NCBI RefSeq assembly: GCF_015234515.1
Contig: NZ_JADGMY010000016.1
Coordinates: 124,413 to 188,412 of the forward strand
DNA length: 64,000 nucleotides
Origin: Cellulomonas sp.
Lineage (GTDB): Bacteria > Actinomycetota > Actinomycetes > Actinomycetales > Cellulomonadaceae
Reading direction: 5' to 3'
In this document: in pieces, positions 17,013 to 27,583 of the stretch
Position numbering within the stretch: the first letter of the stretch is position 1
Layout of the letters: every line of letters starts with the position of its first letter
Program-made: the position numbers and the translations under genes
The notes under the pieces: generated by a model
Databases searched by the model: none
What the model saw: the letters and a program-made list of their open reading frames with translations, nothing else
What the model was told of the DNA's origin: nothing

Positions 17013-17677
17013 TCCGGGTGGTGCTGGTCGACGACCAGGCGGTGGTGCGCGCGGGGTTCCGCGTGCTGCTGGAGGACTACGGCGACCTGGAGGTCGTCGG
17101 CGAGGCGTCCAGCGGCCCGGACGCCGTCGCGGTGGTGCGTCGGACGCAGCCCGACGTCGTCTGCATGGACGTGCGGATGCCGGGCGGCGACGGGCTGACC
17201 GCGACCCGGCAGATCGTCGCCGAGCGCGACGGCGCCGCGCTGCCTGCCGTGCTCGTGGTGACGACGTTCGACCTCGACGAGTACGTCTTCGGTGCGCTGG
17301 AGGCGGGCGCCGAGGGGTTCGTCCTCAAGGACTGCGACCCCGCGGACCTGGCCGACGCGATCCGCCGGCTGGCCCGCGGCGACGGCATGCTCGACCAGTC
17401 CGTGACCCGGCGCGTCATCGCGGAGTTCGCGCGCCGTCGACCCGCGCCCGCACCGGGCCCCGAGGCGGAGCTCCTCACACCGCGCGAGACCGACATCGTC
17501 CGGCTCCTCGCCCAGGGCCTGTCCAACGCGGAGATCGCCGACGCCCTGTTCGTCGAGCCGTCCACCGTGAAGTCCCACCTCGGCCGCGCGATGACCAAGC
17601 TCGGCACCCGCGACCGCCTCCAGACGGTCGTCTGGGCCTACCGCACCGGCCTGGCCACCCCCACCCCCCAGGCGTGA
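17009..17677 (+). CDS. NarL/FixJ-family response regulator
   Basis: A 222-residue regulator with an N-terminal receiver (acidic D8-D9, phospho-acceptor D54 in CMDVRMPGGDG, the Lys in FVLKD) and a C-terminal LuxR-type HTH (LTPRETDIVRLLAQGLSNAEIADALFVEPSTVKSHL is split around the turn at AEIADAL). It is translationally coupled to the kinase. Its TGA lies inside the first copy of a tandem intergenic repeat, so the repeat contributes the codon end. Confidence 0.95.
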   Translation: MIRVVLVDDQAVVRAGFRVLLEDYGDLEVVGEASSGPDAVAVVRRTQPDVVCMDVRMPGGDGLTATRQIVAERDGAALPAVLVVTTFDLDEYVFGALEAGAEGFVLKDCDPADLADAIRRLARGDGMLDQSVTRRVIAEFARRRPAPAPGPEAELLTPRETDIVRLLAQGLSNAEIADALFVEPSTVKSHLGRAMTKLGTRDRLQTVVWAYRTGLATPTPQA

Positions 17678-17815
17678 GAGTGCAATCCAGCCCCCACCCC
17701 CCAGGCGTGAGAGTGCAATCCAGTCACCCCGCAGGCCGTGAGAGTGCAATCCAGTCACCCCCGCAGGGCGTGAGAGTGCAATCCAGTCACCCACACACCG
17801 CGAGAGAGCAGCACC
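17674..17815. repeat. Tandem intergenic repeat, GTGAGAGTGCAATCCAG units
   Basis: Four identical 17-bp units begin at 17674, 17707, 17738 and 17770 (period 31-33 bp) with C-rich spacers. A degenerate fifth unit is at about 17799-17815. The first unit contains the response-regulator stop codon. The same GAGAG-NNNN-ATCCAG frame occurs at 19902-19949 and 23798-23922 with different NNNN. All copies here point the same way, so they cannot fold as simple hairpins. Between 17816 and 17994 I see nothing else definite. Confidence 0.85.
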
Positions 17816-17994
17816 GGTCGGAGCCTGCCCTTCGGCTCACGGAGGTCGGTCCACCCGTCTCGGGGACTGACCCCGGAGCGCCGACCTGCGACGATGCCCG
17901 CGGCAGCAGGCCAGGGCCCGACCGACCGGAGCAGTGGTGCGACACGAGCGGACGGGCCGCCACGGACGGGGCGGAACCGCGTGCCTGGCCGGAC

Positions 17995-18815
17995 GTGCCC
18001 GGGTCGGGCGCGCGGACGGCACGCCTCGACTCCTCGGCACGGCTCGCGACGGGACTCGCCGTCGGTGGCGCCGCGTGGGCGCTGCTGACCCTTCCCCTCG
18101 TCGCCATGCGTTGTTCGTGGCCCGTCGTCGACACCCTGGCCGGGGTCGAGCCGTACCGCTGCGTCGGGGCGTGGGTGGGCGACCCGTACGTCGTCGTCGG
18201 CGCGCTGGCCGCGTTGTCGTTCCTCACGATCGGCGTGGCCCTGCTCGTAGCTCTGCAACCGGCGCGGTGGGGCGGGCGGGTCCTGGCCGTCGCGACGCTC
18301 ACCGGCGCGGTGGTGACACCCGTGAGCTACCTCGGCGCCGACGAGGCCTCCCCGCTGCACGCGTGGTGGGGCGCCGAGGCCGTCGTGCTCGGTGCTGTGG
18401 CGGTCGCCGGGGTCGCTGCCGCACTCACCGCGGGACCGGGAGGCAGCGCCGCGTGCGGGTGCTGCTCGCGTGCTCCCCGGCCGTCCTGCTCGCGGGGATG
18501 CTCGCGCTCGGGTACTACCCGCACGGGTGCCTGGCGGGGTTCGGCGTCGCCGTCGCCGTGCTGGCGCGCTGGGACCGGGCGCCCGCCCGACCGGCGACTG
18601 AACCGCGTCCGCCGCCGGACTGCCGCACACACGTGGGCCCCGGCGGGGTCCGCGTCCGCCACCGCCTCGACAGCGGCCCGGTCCAGCAGTCGGGACCACC
18701 CGACGGCGAGACCGGGATCGGCGCGCTCATCGCCGCGGGATCGGCAGCCGATCCCGGTCTCGCGGCCGACCGTCTCGTGTGGCGGGTGTCGATCGCCACC
18801 GCACGGAGTGCATGA
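17995..18815 (+). pseudogene. Small multispanning membrane protein with a probable frameshift
   Basis: One frame encodes about three membrane segments (LATGLAVGGAAWALLTLPLV; VVVGALAALSFLTIGVALLV; AEAVVLGAVAVAGVAAALTA) with Cys-containing loops. Near 18435-18450 coding sense switches to another frame, which continues with VLLACSPAVLLAGMLALGYY and FGVAVAVLARW. A single-base indel in nature or in assembly would explain it. The GTG at 17995 is the only reasonable start in the first frame. The family is unknown. Confidence 0.45.
18706..18763 (+). terminator. Large hairpin near the end of the frameshifted gene
   Basis: GCGAGACCGGGATCGGC and its perfect reverse complement (17-bp arms) flank a 24-base loop. 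The arm loosely resembles the GAGAG-type repeat arms elsewhere in the window. Position and stem strength suggest a terminator before the gene at 18857, implying that the upstream gene originally stopped before 18706. Confidence 0.5.
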
Positions 18816-18856
18816 TCCGCGCGGCCCGGTTCCCTGGAGAGGCAGAATCACCCGCT

Positions 18857-19807
18857 ATGACCGGAGACGACGTCCTTCTCCCGCTGCGACGCAGGCGGCC
18901 GACGCTCGAGCTGCCCATGGTCCCTCTGCGCCGCATCAGGATCCCGGTGAGCGGGCGTGAGGCGTGGCCCGGCACAGGATCGCAATGGCACGGCCTCCCT
19001 GCCCGGATCGGGTTCGGGCCCCGTGGTGAAAGGTTGGCGCTGTTCCAGAGCCGGGTGCGCGAGGACCGGATGCTCGCGCACCGCCTCGACGGCGACCACC
19101 CCGTGGTCGTCCTGGACGACATGCCTCATCTGGAGGCGGTGCAGCCCCTACCGGACGGCAAGGTGCTCCTCATCGGCCGTCACAGGACGGTGGGCCGGGA
19201 GAACGCCCAGATCAGGGACGCCGACGGCCGGCTGATCACCTCGGCGTTCGTCGGGCACGACCCCCGGCACGTCCTGACCACGCCGTCGGGCTCGACGTGG
19301 ATCGGCTACGGCGAGACGGCGGACGACGACCTCGGGCTGCACAAGCTCGTGCGTCTCAACGACGAGCTGAGGCCGCAGTGGTGGTACCCGTACGCGTCGG
19401 AGCGGCCCGACCTCCCGACGGTGTTCGACGTCTACGCGCTCAACGTCACCGGAGAGACGGCGTGGTGCTACGCCTACACCGACTTCCACCTCGTGCAGGC
19501 GTTCGGTGACACGGTCACGGACCTCGGCCCAGCGCCACCGGGGGGCGCGAGGGCCGTCGTCGTCGACGGCGGCCGCGGCGCCCTCGTCGGGGGCTACGGT
19601 CCCGAGCACGACGTCATCCGCCCGTTCCACCTGCGGCCGGGCGGGTTCGAGGTCGGCGCGCCCGTCGGGCGACTCGTCCTGCCCGAGGGCGACGATGTCG
19701 GCGCCCTCGGCCTCACGGCACGTGGCGCGGACCTGTACGCCCGCAGCGGCAACTCGAGCCTCTACCGGGTGACGCTGGAGGAGCTGCTCGACGGCCCGCG
19801 CGCCTGA
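18857..19807 (+). CDS. Hypothetical protein, possibly a beta-propeller-like repeat protein
   Basis: A 316-residue soluble protein with no signal peptide or membrane segment. It has short beta-rich repeats with phrases such as LEAVQPLPDGKVLLIGRH and HVLTTPSGSTWIGYGET, suggestive of propeller blades, but no family was recognised. An alternative ATG at 18812, with GGAG four bases upstream, would add 15 residues. It is convergent with asd, and a hairpin lies between them. Confidence 0.7.
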   Translation: MTGDDVLLPLRRRRPTLELPMVPLRRIRIPVSGREAWPGTGSQWHGLPARIGFGPRGERLALFQSRVREDRMLAHRLDGDHPVVVLDDMPHLEAVQPLPDGKVLLIGRHRTVGRENAQIRDADGRLITSAFVGHDPRHVLTTPSGSTWIGYGETADDDLGLHKLVRLNDELRPQWWYPYASERPDLPTVFDVYALNVTGETAWCYAYTDFHLVQAFGDTVTDLGPAPPGGARAVVVDGGRGALVGGYGPEHDVIRPFHLRPGGFEVGAPVGRLVLPEGDDVGALGLTARGADLYARSGNSSLYRVTLEELLDGPRA

Positions 19808-19901
19808 GCCCGCACGTCACCGGGCGACGGCGACCGCTCGGCACCGGACCGACTGCTCCCGGCGTCAGCCACGAGGGCGACCTGCCACGTTCCCCACGAC
19901 G

Positions 19902-19949
19902 CGAGAGGTCGATCCCGCCCCCTCCTTCCGGGGCTGGATCGACCTCTCG
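19902..19949. terminator. Bidirectional terminator hairpin of the GAGAG repeat family
   Basis: CGAGAGGTCGATCC and GGATCGACCTCTCG (14-bp perfect arms, 20-base loop) lie between the convergent 18857 gene and asd. The arms follow the GAGAG-NNNN-ATCC pattern (NNNN = GTCG); the right arm is preceded by CT, completing CTGGAT as in the 23798 element. Confidence 0.8.
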
Positions 19950-19960
19950 TGCGGCAGCCG

Positions 19961-22289
<2,329 letters not shown>

Positions 22290-22396
22290 GGGCGTTGACG
22301 CTTCCGGCTCGACGTGCAAGGACCCCGCGAGTGTAGGCCGCGCCCAGGATGCGGACACCGGGCCGTTCGACTGGTGGACGGTCGTCCGGGTCGCGA

Positions 22397-22409
22397 CTGA
22401 AGCGTTTGG
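22397..22409. promoter_or_regulatory. AAGCGTTT motif upstream of the CBM2-Cip1 gene
   Basis: CTGAAGCGTTTGG lies 110-122 bp upstream of the CBM2-Cip1 gene and about 108 bp from the lysC start, in the shared divergent promoter region. Its core matches the motifs at 2595-2606 (reverse complement) and 7553-7564. The remainder of 22290-22518 shows no other recognisable element. Confidence 0.4.
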
Positions 22410-22518
22410 GCGCCTGGTGACACCCGGCGGCGTACTCCACGCTGCGGAACGGCGGCCCGTGTGTGGGTGCCGCCGTCCCCGCGCCGGCAAGCCTACGGCG
22501 CACTGCCCTGGGAGGACC

Positions 22519-23790
22519 ATGTCCACGACCCGTCCTACCGCGCGCGGACGCGCTGTCGTCACCACGCTCGTCGCGGCCGTCCTGGCGGCCGGCGGCGTCG
22601 CCGGCGCGATCGCCGCGCAAGCCGTCGACTCGTGCCGCGTCGACTGGACCACGAACGCCTGGCCCGGCGGCTTCGTCACCGAGGCGCGACTCACCACCGG
22701 ACCGGCACGCTCCGGGTGGACGCTCACGTTCGACCTCGCGTCCGGCGAGCGGATCAGCAACGCGTGGAGCGCGACCGTCAGCCAGTCCGGCGCGGCGGTG
22801 ACCGTCACGAACGCCTCGTGGAACGGTCAGCTCGCCGCCGGCGCGACCACGTCCTTCGGGTTCCAGGGCACCGCGACGTCGACGCCGGCCACACCCGCGA
22901 ACGTGCGGGTTGACGGCGTGCTGTGCGAGGGGCAGACGCTGCCGACCAGCACGCCGACGGTCATCAGGGACACCCCGTCCCCGACGCCCACGCCGACGCC
23001 GACGGTGACGGTGACGCCCACCCCGACGCCGACGCCCACCCCGACACCCACGCCCACACCGACGCCGACGCCCACCCCGACGCCGACCCCCACACCCGAC
23101 CCCGGTGGCTGCACCGGCGCGTTCTGCGACGGCTTCGAGTCGCAGACGGGCACCGCGCCGGCGGCGCCGTGGACGGTCGTGCACCCCGACTGCTCGGGCA
23201 CGGGCAGCGCGAGCATCGACTCCGCGGTCGCGCACAGCGGCAGCCGCTCGCTGCGCGTCAACGGCGCGGTCGGCTACTGCAACCACGTGTTCGTCCAGGC
23301 GTCCGGTGCCGTCTCCGGCACGGCGGGCCAGCCGACGTACGTGCGGTTCTGGGTCCGCCACACCACCGCGCTGCCCACGTCGCACGTGACGTTCGTGGCG
23401 CTCAAGGACGCCAACGACGGCGGCAGGGACCTGCGCATGGGTGGCCAGAACGGCGCCCTGCAGTGGAACCGTGCGTCGGACGACGCCACGCTCCCCGAGC
23501 AGAGCCCCGCCGGTGTCGCGCTGAGCAAGCCCCTGCCGACCGGGCAGTGGTCCTGCATCGAGGCGCTGGTCGACCCGGCCGGACGCCTGACGACGTGGCT
23601 GGACGGCTCGCAGGTCACGGGCCTGATCGCCGACGGCACGCCGACGCACGACGTCGACAGCCAGTGGCACAACAAGGCGTGGACGCCGCGCCTGGTCGAC
23701 CTCAAGCTCGGCTGGGAGAGCTACGGCGACGGCGCGGACACCCTCTGGTACGACGACGTGGTGGTCGGCTCCGCCCGCTCGGGCTGCTGA
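22519..23790 (+). CDS. Secreted CBM2 protein with a Cip1-like C-terminal domain
   Basis: A 423-residue exported protein. The ATG follows GGAGG. A signal peptide ends near residue 35 and a CBM2-like domain (about 38-135, starting [15 protein letters not shown]) is followed by a long Thr-Pro linker. The C-terminal jelly roll (about 195-423) has [51 protein letters not shown] and the ending [13 protein letters not shown]. These match the Trichoderma reesei cellulose-induced protein Cip1 as I remember it, related in fold to glucuronan lyases. A role in cellulose or glucuronoxylan attack is inferred; activity is unproven for the family. Confidence 0.88.
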   Translation: MSTTRPTARGRAVVTTLVAAVLAAGGVAGAIAAQAVDSCRVDWTTNAWPGGFVTEARLTTGPARSGWTLTFDLASGERISNAWSATVSQSGAAVTVTNASWNGQLAAGATTSFGFQGTATSTPATPANVRVDGVLCEGQTLPTSTPTVIRDTPSPTPTPTPTVTVTPTPTPTPTPTPTPTPTPTPTPTPTPTPDPGGCTGAFCDGFESQTGTAPAAPWTVVHPDCSGTGSASIDSAVAHSGSRSLRVNGAVGYCNHVFVQASGAVSGTAGQPTYVRFWVRHTTALPTSHVTFVALKDANDGGRDLRMGGQNGALQWNRASDDATLPEQSPAGVALSKPLPTGQWSCIEALVDPAGRLTTWLDGSQVTGLIADGTPTHDVDSQWHNKAWTPRLVDLKLGWESYGDGADTLWYDDVVVGSARSGC

Positions 23791-23797
23791 CGAGGTG

Positions 23798-23922
23798 CTG
23801 GATCGCCCTCTCACCGCGAGAGGGCGATCCAGCCCGACCGCCCCCGCGAGAGGGCGATCCAGCCCGACTGCCCCCGCGAGAGGGCGATCCAGCCCGACCG
23901 CCCCCGCGAGAGGGCGATCCAG
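23798..23922. repeat. Inverted plus tandem GCGAGAGGGCGATCCAG repeat array
   Basis: CTGGATCGCCCTCTC (23798-23812) pairs perfectly with the first direct unit, forming a 15-bp-stem terminator just after the CBM2-Cip1 stop. Three more identical direct units follow at 23846, 23876 and 23906 with an exact 30-bp period, lacking their own opposite arm. Each downstream unit could compete for the single left arm. Same frame as the repeats at 17674 and 19902. From 23923 to 24048 nothing more was seen. Confidence 0.9.
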
Positions 23923-24048
23923 CGCCGACTGCCGCCGACTGCGGGGGCCTGCCCGGCGAGGGCGCTACCCCCCTGGTGCGACGCGCATTCGGGTGCCGTC
24001 CACCTGCAGGGGGACCCGCACGGGGGCCGGGACTCCTAGCGTGGCGAC

Positions 24049-25122
24049 ATGCCACCCGACGCACCGCACGACCAGCCCGACGGGTCCGCCCCGGCGCCCG
24101 ATGCGAGCACCTCGACGCCGCCCGGTACCGGTCCGGCCGCGGGCGCCGCCGCCGTCACGCTCGCCCCCCGGCCCAACGGCATCGAGGTCACCGGCCTACG
24201 CCGCGCGTTCGGGACGGTCAAAGCCCTCGACGGTGCCGACCTGGTGGCGCGCGCCGGTGCCGTGACCGCGCTCGTCGGGCCCAACGGCTCGGGCAAGACG
24301 ACGCTGCTACTGGTCCTCGCCGGTCTGCTCGTCCCGGACTCGGGCCAGGTGCGCGTCGCCGGTCACGACCCCGTGACAGACAACGCCGGCGCCCGTGCGC
24401 GCACCGGGTGGATGCCCGACGCGTTCGGCACGTGGGACTCCCTGACGGCCCGCGAGGTCCTCGCGACGTTCGCCGACGCCTACCGCGTCGACCGCGCGAC
24501 CGCCTCGGCCCGCATCGACGAGCTGCTTGCGACCGTGCACCTCACGGAGTACGCCGACCAGCCCGCCGCCGTCCTGTCCCGCGGGCAGAAGCAGCGCCTG
24601 GGCCTGGCCCGCGCGCTCGTCCACGACCCCCAGGTGCTGCTGCTCGACGAGCCGGCCAGCGGGCTCGACCCGCGCTCGCGCGTCGACCTGCGGATCCTGC
24701 TGCGCCGCCTCGCGGACGAGGGCCGCACGGTCCTGGTCTCCTCGCACGTGCTGTCCGAGCTCGACGAGATGGCCGACGACGCCGTGTTCCTCTCACGCGG
24801 ACGCACGGTCGCGGGGATGTCCGAGGCGGACGTCGCGACCGGCCGGCGCACGTGGCAGGTGCGGTCGCTGTCGCTGGAGGCGCTGACGTCCTGGCTCGAC
24901 TCCACCGGCACCGCGTACCGGCCCGACGGCGCCACGCGCCTGGCCGACGCGACCGCCGGCACCGTCGGGGCAGGTGGCGTCCTCGTCGACGTCGACGGCG
25001 AGACGGGGGCCGTCGCGCTGCTGCGCGACGCCGTCGCCGCCGGTGTCCCCGTGGTGTCGTCGGCACCCGCCGCCGGTGCGCTCGAGCAGGCGTACCTCGC
25101 ACTGGAGGAGGAGCGGCGATGA
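24049..25122 (+). CDS. ABC-2 exporter ATP-binding protein
   Basis: A 357-residue ATPase with an Ala/Pro-rich N-terminal tail (about 45 residues) before the ABC domain. Walker A is GPNGSGKTT, the signature is LSRGQKQRL, Walker B is VLLLDEPASGLD and the switch His is in VSSHVLSELDEM. The stop overlaps the permease start by 4 nt. It belongs to the insert between lysC-asd and DUF5063-recR. Substrate unknown. Confidence 0.92.
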   Translation: MPPDAPHDQPDGSAPAPDASTSTPPGTGPAAGAAAVTLAPRPNGIEVTGLRRAFGTVKALDGADLVARAGAVTALVGPNGSGKTTLLLVLAGLLVPDSGQVRVAGHDPVTDNAGARARTGWMPDAFGTWDSLTAREVLATFADAYRVDRATASARIDELLATVHLTEYADQPAAVLSRGQKQRLGLARALVHDPQVLLLDEPASGLDPRSRVDLRILLRRLADEGRTVLVSSHVLSELDEMADDAVFLSRGRTVAGMSEADVATGRRTWQVRSLSLEALTSWLDSTGTAYRPDGATRLADATAGTVGAGGVLVDVDGETGAVALLRDAVAAGVPVVSSAPAAGALEQAYLALEEERR

Positions 25123-26261
25123 CCGCGACCACGACCACCCCGACCCCCGTGCCCGGGACGACGCCGCGCGTGGGCACCTGGACGGTGACGTGGCACGGCG
25201 TGCGCACCGTCGCGGCCCTCGAGCTGCGGCAGCGCGTCCGCTCGTCACGGTGGAAGACCGCGCTGATCGTGTGGTTCGTCGTCGTGGGGGCGATCACGCT
25301 CCTCGCGGGCGGGGTCCTGACGATCTTCGACGACTCCGCCGTCAGGAGCGACCAGGCCGGCGCGGTGCTGTTCGTCGTCGTGACGGCGCTCGTGCTCGGG
25401 CTCGGCCTGCTCGTCACGCCGACCCTGGCGTCGACGGCCGTGAACGGGGACCGGTCCGCCGGGACGCTCGCGACGCTGCAGGTCACGCTGCTGTCGCCGG
25501 CGGAGATCGCCGCGGGCAAGCTGCTCGCCGCGTGGGTCAGCGCGTGCGCGTTCCTCGTCGTCAGCCTGCCGTTCTTCGCGATCGCCCTGGCGATGGGCGG
25601 CGTGCCCGTCGCGACGCTGCCGCGCGTGGTCGTGCTCATCGCGCTGCTGCTCGCGGCGGTCTGCGGCATGGGCCTCGGCTGGTCGACGCTCGCGGCGCGG
25701 CCCGCCGGCTCGACGGTGCTGACCTTCGTCACGGTGGCCGCGCTCACCGTGTTCACGCCCGTCTTCTTCGGCCTGACCTACCCGTTCCTCAGCACCACGG
25801 AGGACGTGCAGGTCTACGGCGTGCCCGACTCCTACTGGATGGAGACGGACGACGAGACCGGCATGCCGACCGCACCTCCCGTGTGCGAGCTGAGCGTGCA
25901 GGAGCGGTCCGTGGCCCGGACGGAGCGGACGTGGTGGCTGCTGGCGATCAACCCGTTCGCGGTCGTCGCGGACGGTGCCGTGCCGGCGTCGGCGACGACG
26001 TACGACGACTCCCCCGCCGGGGCCGTCGGCTCCGCGACGCAGACCCTGCGCGACCTGCGACTGGGTGAGCCGGAGGTCCTCGACGAGTGCTGGAGCGACG
26101 AGGGCACCTCGGACGTCGTCCCCGTGCGGGACGGAGCCGGTCCGGTGTGGCCCGTCGGGCTCGCGGTGAACCTGCTGCTCGGTGCCGCCGGGTTCGTCGT
26201 CGCCGTCCGTCGGCTGCGCATCCCGCAGCGAACCCTCGCCCGCGGGACGCGCGTGGCCTGA
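25119..26261 (+). CDS. ABC-2 type permease with a large extracytoplasmic loop
   Basis: A 380-residue permease coupled to the preceding ATPase (ATGA overlap; GGAGGAGGAG upstream). About six membrane segments are present: WKTALIVWFVVVGAITLLAGG, LFVVVTALVLGLGLLV, the pairs near 140-215, and a last one at AVNLLLGAAGFVVAVRRL. A roughly 120-residue hydrophilic loop before the last segment (with Cys residues in PPVCELSV and LDECWSD) would lie outside the cell. GDRSAGTLATLQVTLLSPAEI is the NatB/YhaP-like coupling region. Confidence 0.88.
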   Translation: MTATTTTPTPVPGTTPRVGTWTVTWHGVRTVAALELRQRVRSSRWKTALIVWFVVVGAITLLAGGVLTIFDDSAVRSDQAGAVLFVVVTALVLGLGLLVTPTLASTAVNGDRSAGTLATLQVTLLSPAEIAAGKLLAAWVSACAFLVVSLPFFAIALAMGGVPVATLPRVVVLIALLLAAVCGMGLGWSTLAARPAGSTVLTFVTVAALTVFTPVFFGLTYPFLSTTEDVQVYGVPDSYWMETDDETGMPTAPPVCELSVQERSVARTERTWWLLAINPFAVVADGAVPASATTYDDSPAGAVGSATQTLRDLRLGEPEVLDECWSDEGTSDVVPVRDGAGPVWPVGLAVNLLLGAAGFVVAVRRLRIPQRTLARGTRVA

Positions 26262-26264
26262 CAC

Positions 26265-26283
26265 GCCCGGCCCCGCGCCGGGC
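26265..26283 (+). terminator. Short GC-rich hairpin after the permease gene
   Basis: GCCCGGC and GCCGGGC with a five-base loop begin 4 bp after the stop codon. The 7-bp stem and lack of a T-tract make it a modest candidate. The rest of the gap to 26378 shows nothing definite. Confidence 0.4.
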
Positions 26284-26378
26284 CCTCGACGCCGCCCGCC
26301 GGTCCTCCCCGTCCCCGCCCCCCGGTCCTCTCCCCCTCCGGTCGGCGGCCAGGACGGCGACCGGCGGGCGGACCAGCG

Positions 26379-26960
26379 TCAGGGCTGCAGCGCGTCGTAC
26401 TCCGCCTCGGCCGCGACGTCGTCCTCCACGTCGAGACGGACGTGCGCGAGGATCGTCTGGATGGCGCGCAGCGTGCTGGCGGCCCGCTCGCCCCAGTCGG
26501 ACAGGTAGCTGAACTGCCACCACCACAGCGCCTCGAGCACGTGCCCGCGCTCGTGGTGCGCCAGTCCCTGGGTGAGCGCGCCGACGATCGCGACGAGGTC
26601 CCCGGAGATCGTCGCCTCCTCGACCTCCGGGCCCAGCAGCGGGTCCACGACCTCGACGTACTCGTCGATGCCGTCGAACAGGTTCGCCAGGTTGACGCGC
26701 AGCGGCTCGAGGTCCGCGTCCGGGCCGACGTCGGGCTCGAAGCGCGACGGGGGGACGACGTCCATGGTCGCGCCGAGCCGCGCACCGGCGGCGAGCAGGT
26801 CGGACAGCGCCAGCAGCAGCAGCGGCAGCGACGCGTCGGGCGCCGAGCCGGCCGCGACCTCCGTGATCGTCGTGAGGAAGCCGCGGGCCTCCGACGCGAC
26901 GGCGTCCGCGATCTCGTTCAGGTCCGCGTCCGCCACGGGCCGCTCGTCGTCGGTGGTCAT
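26379..26960 (-). CDS. DUF5063 family protein
   Basis: A 193-residue acidic, helical cytoplasmic protein with the conserved HHERGHVLEALWWWQFSYLSDWGERAASTLRA region. The family is of unknown function and in actinobacteria is usually found between recR and lysC. Here recR lies 19 bp upstream, but the lysC-asd pair is displaced by about 4 kb of plus-strand genes. Confidence 0.85.
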   Translation of the reverse strand: MTTDDERPVADADLNEIADAVASEARGFLTTITEVAAGSAPDASLPLLLLALSDLLAAGARLGATMDVVPPSRFEPDVGPDADLEPLRVNLANLFDGIDEYVEVVDPLLGPEVEEATISGDLVAIVGALTQGLAHHERGHVLEALWWWQFSYLSDWGERAASTLRAIQTILAHVRLDVEDDVAAEAEYDALQP

Positions 26961-26979
26961 GCCCTCCCCCTCCAGGTCG

Positions 26980-27579
26980 TCATGCGCTCAGGCGCCGGCG
27001 GCCCTCGAACGCACGGCCGAGGGTCACCTCGTCCGCGTACTCCAGGTCCCCACCCACGGGCAGACCCGAGGCCAGCCTGCTGACCGTCAGGCCCATCGGC
27101 ACCAGCAGCCGCGCCAGGTACGTGGCCGTGGCCTCGCCCTCGACGTTGGGGTCGGTGGCGAGGATGACCTCGGTGACCGTGCCGTCGGCGAGCCGCCGCA
27201 TGAGCTGGGCGATGCGCAGGTCGTCGGGGCCGACGCCCGCGATCGGGTTGATGGCCCCGCCGAGCACGTGGTACCGGCCGCGGAACTCGCGCGTCCGCTC
27301 GATCGCGACGACGTCCTTGGCCTCCTCGACGACGCAGATCGTCGTCAGCTGGCGGCGCGGGTCACGGCAGATGCGGCACTGCGGCTCCTGCGCGACGTTG
27401 CCGCAGATCTCGCAGAACTGCACCCGCAGCTTGACCTCGCTCAGTGCGTCCGCGAGCCGGCGCACGTCCGCGGGGTCCGCCGCGAGGATGTGGAAGGCGA
27501 TGCGCTGGGCGCTCTTGGGGCCGACCCCGGGCAGCCGCCCGAGCTCGTCGACCAGGTCCTGGATCGCGCCTTCGTACAC
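26980..27579 (-). CDS. recR: Recombination protein RecR
   Basis: DNA-repair mediator acting with RecF and RecO to load RecA at gaps. The 199-residue length is standard. In order: helix-hairpin-helix ([17 protein letters not shown]), four-cysteine zinc motif ([16 protein letters not shown]), and Toprim domain ([31 protein letters not shown]), ending with the Walker-B-like [16 protein letters not shown]. It follows dnaX and a lipoprotein gene; the ybaB/ebfC gene that often lies between dnaX and recR is absent. Confidence 0.97.
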   Translation of the reverse strand: MYEGAIQDLVDELGRLPGVGPKSAQRIAFHILAADPADVRRLADALSEVKLRVQFCEICGNVAQEPQCRICRDPRRQLTTICVVEEAKDVVAIERTREFRGRYHVLGGAINPIAGVGPDDLRIAQLMRRLADGTVTEVILATDPNVEGEATATYLARLLVPMGLTVSRLASGLPVGGDLEYADEVTLGRAFEGRRRLSA

Positions 27580-27583
27580 CCCG

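Noticed and set aside
17674..17815. Possible short CRISPR array
   Set aside because: Units are 17 bp with 14-16 bp spacers that resemble each other, there are no cas genes, and the first unit overlaps a stop codon; it is an intergenic repeat.
22970..23100. Microsatellite-like CCGACGCCCACC repeat
   Set aside because: It encodes the Thr-Pro linker between CBM2 and the Cip1-like domain, normal for secreted cellulolytic proteins.
23798..23922. Possible CRISPR array with 30-bp period
   Set aside because: Spacers are nearly identical (13 bp, C-rich) and one arm is inverted to form a terminator.
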